Positions 63,760 through 64,000 of a stretch of DNA of 64,000 bases are shown here, piece by piece. How positions within the stretch are numbered: position 1 is the stretch's first letter; each line of letters opens with the position of its first letter. Position numbers and translations under genes: made by a program. The notes beneath the pieces were generated by a model, which ran no database searches, was not told the DNA's origin, and was given only the letters and a program-made list of their open reading frames with translations. Where the stretch lies: assembly GCF_002944315.1 (NCBI RefSeq), contig NZ_CP024313.1, positions 372,001-436,000 of the forward strand, read 5' to 3'. The DNA is from Rhizobium sp. NXC24. GTDB taxonomy: Bacteria > Pseudomonadota > Alphaproteobacteria > Rhizobiales > Rhizobiaceae.

Positions 63760-63950
63760 TGTTTATCGAAGTTGCCGCAAATTACGGTCTGGATCGTCAA
63801 ACCCGCCAGTTGAGGGCGGCGTCTCGAAAGCTGCGCCTTTATTCCTCCGCGCGTGAGGGTGTCACGGGCTCGCCTTCAGCCTCGGGATCTCGTCAGCAAA
63901 TTGGCCGCCTGCGTTTCAGCCCCACCCCGGAATACGAGCTCGATGGCTAA
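63759..63950 (+). CDS. Short frame at operon end, uncertain
   Basis: 63 codons, ATG overlapping the cupin TGA. Sequence MFIEVAANYGLDRQTRQLRA then a Ser/Arg-rich stretch; no family seen. It may be a real small gene, a frameshifted piece, or chance. A second frame opens at 63943 and leaves the window. Confidence 0.25.
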   Translation: MFIEVAANYGLDRQTRQLRAASRKLRLYSSAREGVTGSPSASGSRQQIGRLRFSPTPEYELDG

Positions 63951-64000
63951 AAATGTGTCGACTGACGGCTGGACAATCCTTGTTCATACCGTCAGGCGTG

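Overview
The window looks like an accessory replicon, or an accessory part of the chromosome, of an alphaproteobacterium in the Rhizobiaceae. Signs of this are a BA14K protein, a DUF982 protein, a DUF892 stress protein, EcfG/RpoE2-type promoters, a RhiA-like protein, a chemoreceptor ending in WEEF, a phasin and PHB depolymerase, and a GC-rich genome with AT-rich promoter regions. No rRNA, tRNA, CRISPR array or replication origin was seen. Genus and replicon are inferences.

Layout. 1-2.5 kb: exopolysaccharide genes (pyruvyl transferase cut by the window edge, Wzx-like flippase). 3.5-5.4 kb: an RTX calcium-binding protein, then a decayed 3' copy of an outer-membrane efflux gene whose intact relative lies 41 kb away, and a decayed anion transporter. 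5.6-9 kb: a stress block in which DUF892, BA14K and DUF982 genes each have an EcfG-like promoter, with a BrnT/BrnA toxin-antitoxin pair between them and an rnhA remnant after them. 9.2-20.5 kb: amino-acid uptake and breakdown (polar amino-acid ABC importer, M20 deacylase/peptidase, aspartase, aldehyde dehydrogenase, class III aminotransferase, amidase, two Lrp regulators). 20.7-30.3 kb: an AraC remnant, a ParD antitoxin with a ParE toxin broken by a stop codon, a TauE/SafE permease, an AraC regulator, a chemoreceptor and a flavoprotein. 30.8-34.3 kb: PHB-related genes (phasin, PHB depolymerase) and DoxX. 34.6-39.2 kb: aldose epimerase, AraC regulator, RhiA-like protein and an orphan secreted protein. 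39.3-42 kb: a pair of M16 peptidases. 42.5-45.1 kb: an apparently intact IS21-family element with an 8-bp target duplication. 45.7-50 kb: efflux outer-membrane lipoprotein, trans-aconitate methyltransferase, a binding-protein-like protein and a GntR regulator.

The most interesting part is 50.1-63.9 kb. A chemoreceptor gene is divergent from a tightly packed operon of at least eleven genes. The operon encodes a beta-decarboxylating dehydrogenase, a family-1 binding protein with a fused permease and ATPase, a one-cysteine Asp/Glu-racemase-like enzyme, a Tat-exported lactonase-like amidohydrolase, a four-carbon acid sugar kinase (OtnK family), a class II aldolase/decarboxylase (OtnC family), triose-phosphate isomerase, an aldehyde dehydrogenase and a cupin. 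This reads as a sense, import and degrade system for a sugar acid, lactone or dicarboxylate, with carbon entering glycolysis at dihydroxyacetone phosphate. The substrate and several steps do not match a pathway I know. An 8-bp motif, TTGCATTT, recurs near these genes and may be the operator of the nearby two-HTH GntR regulator.
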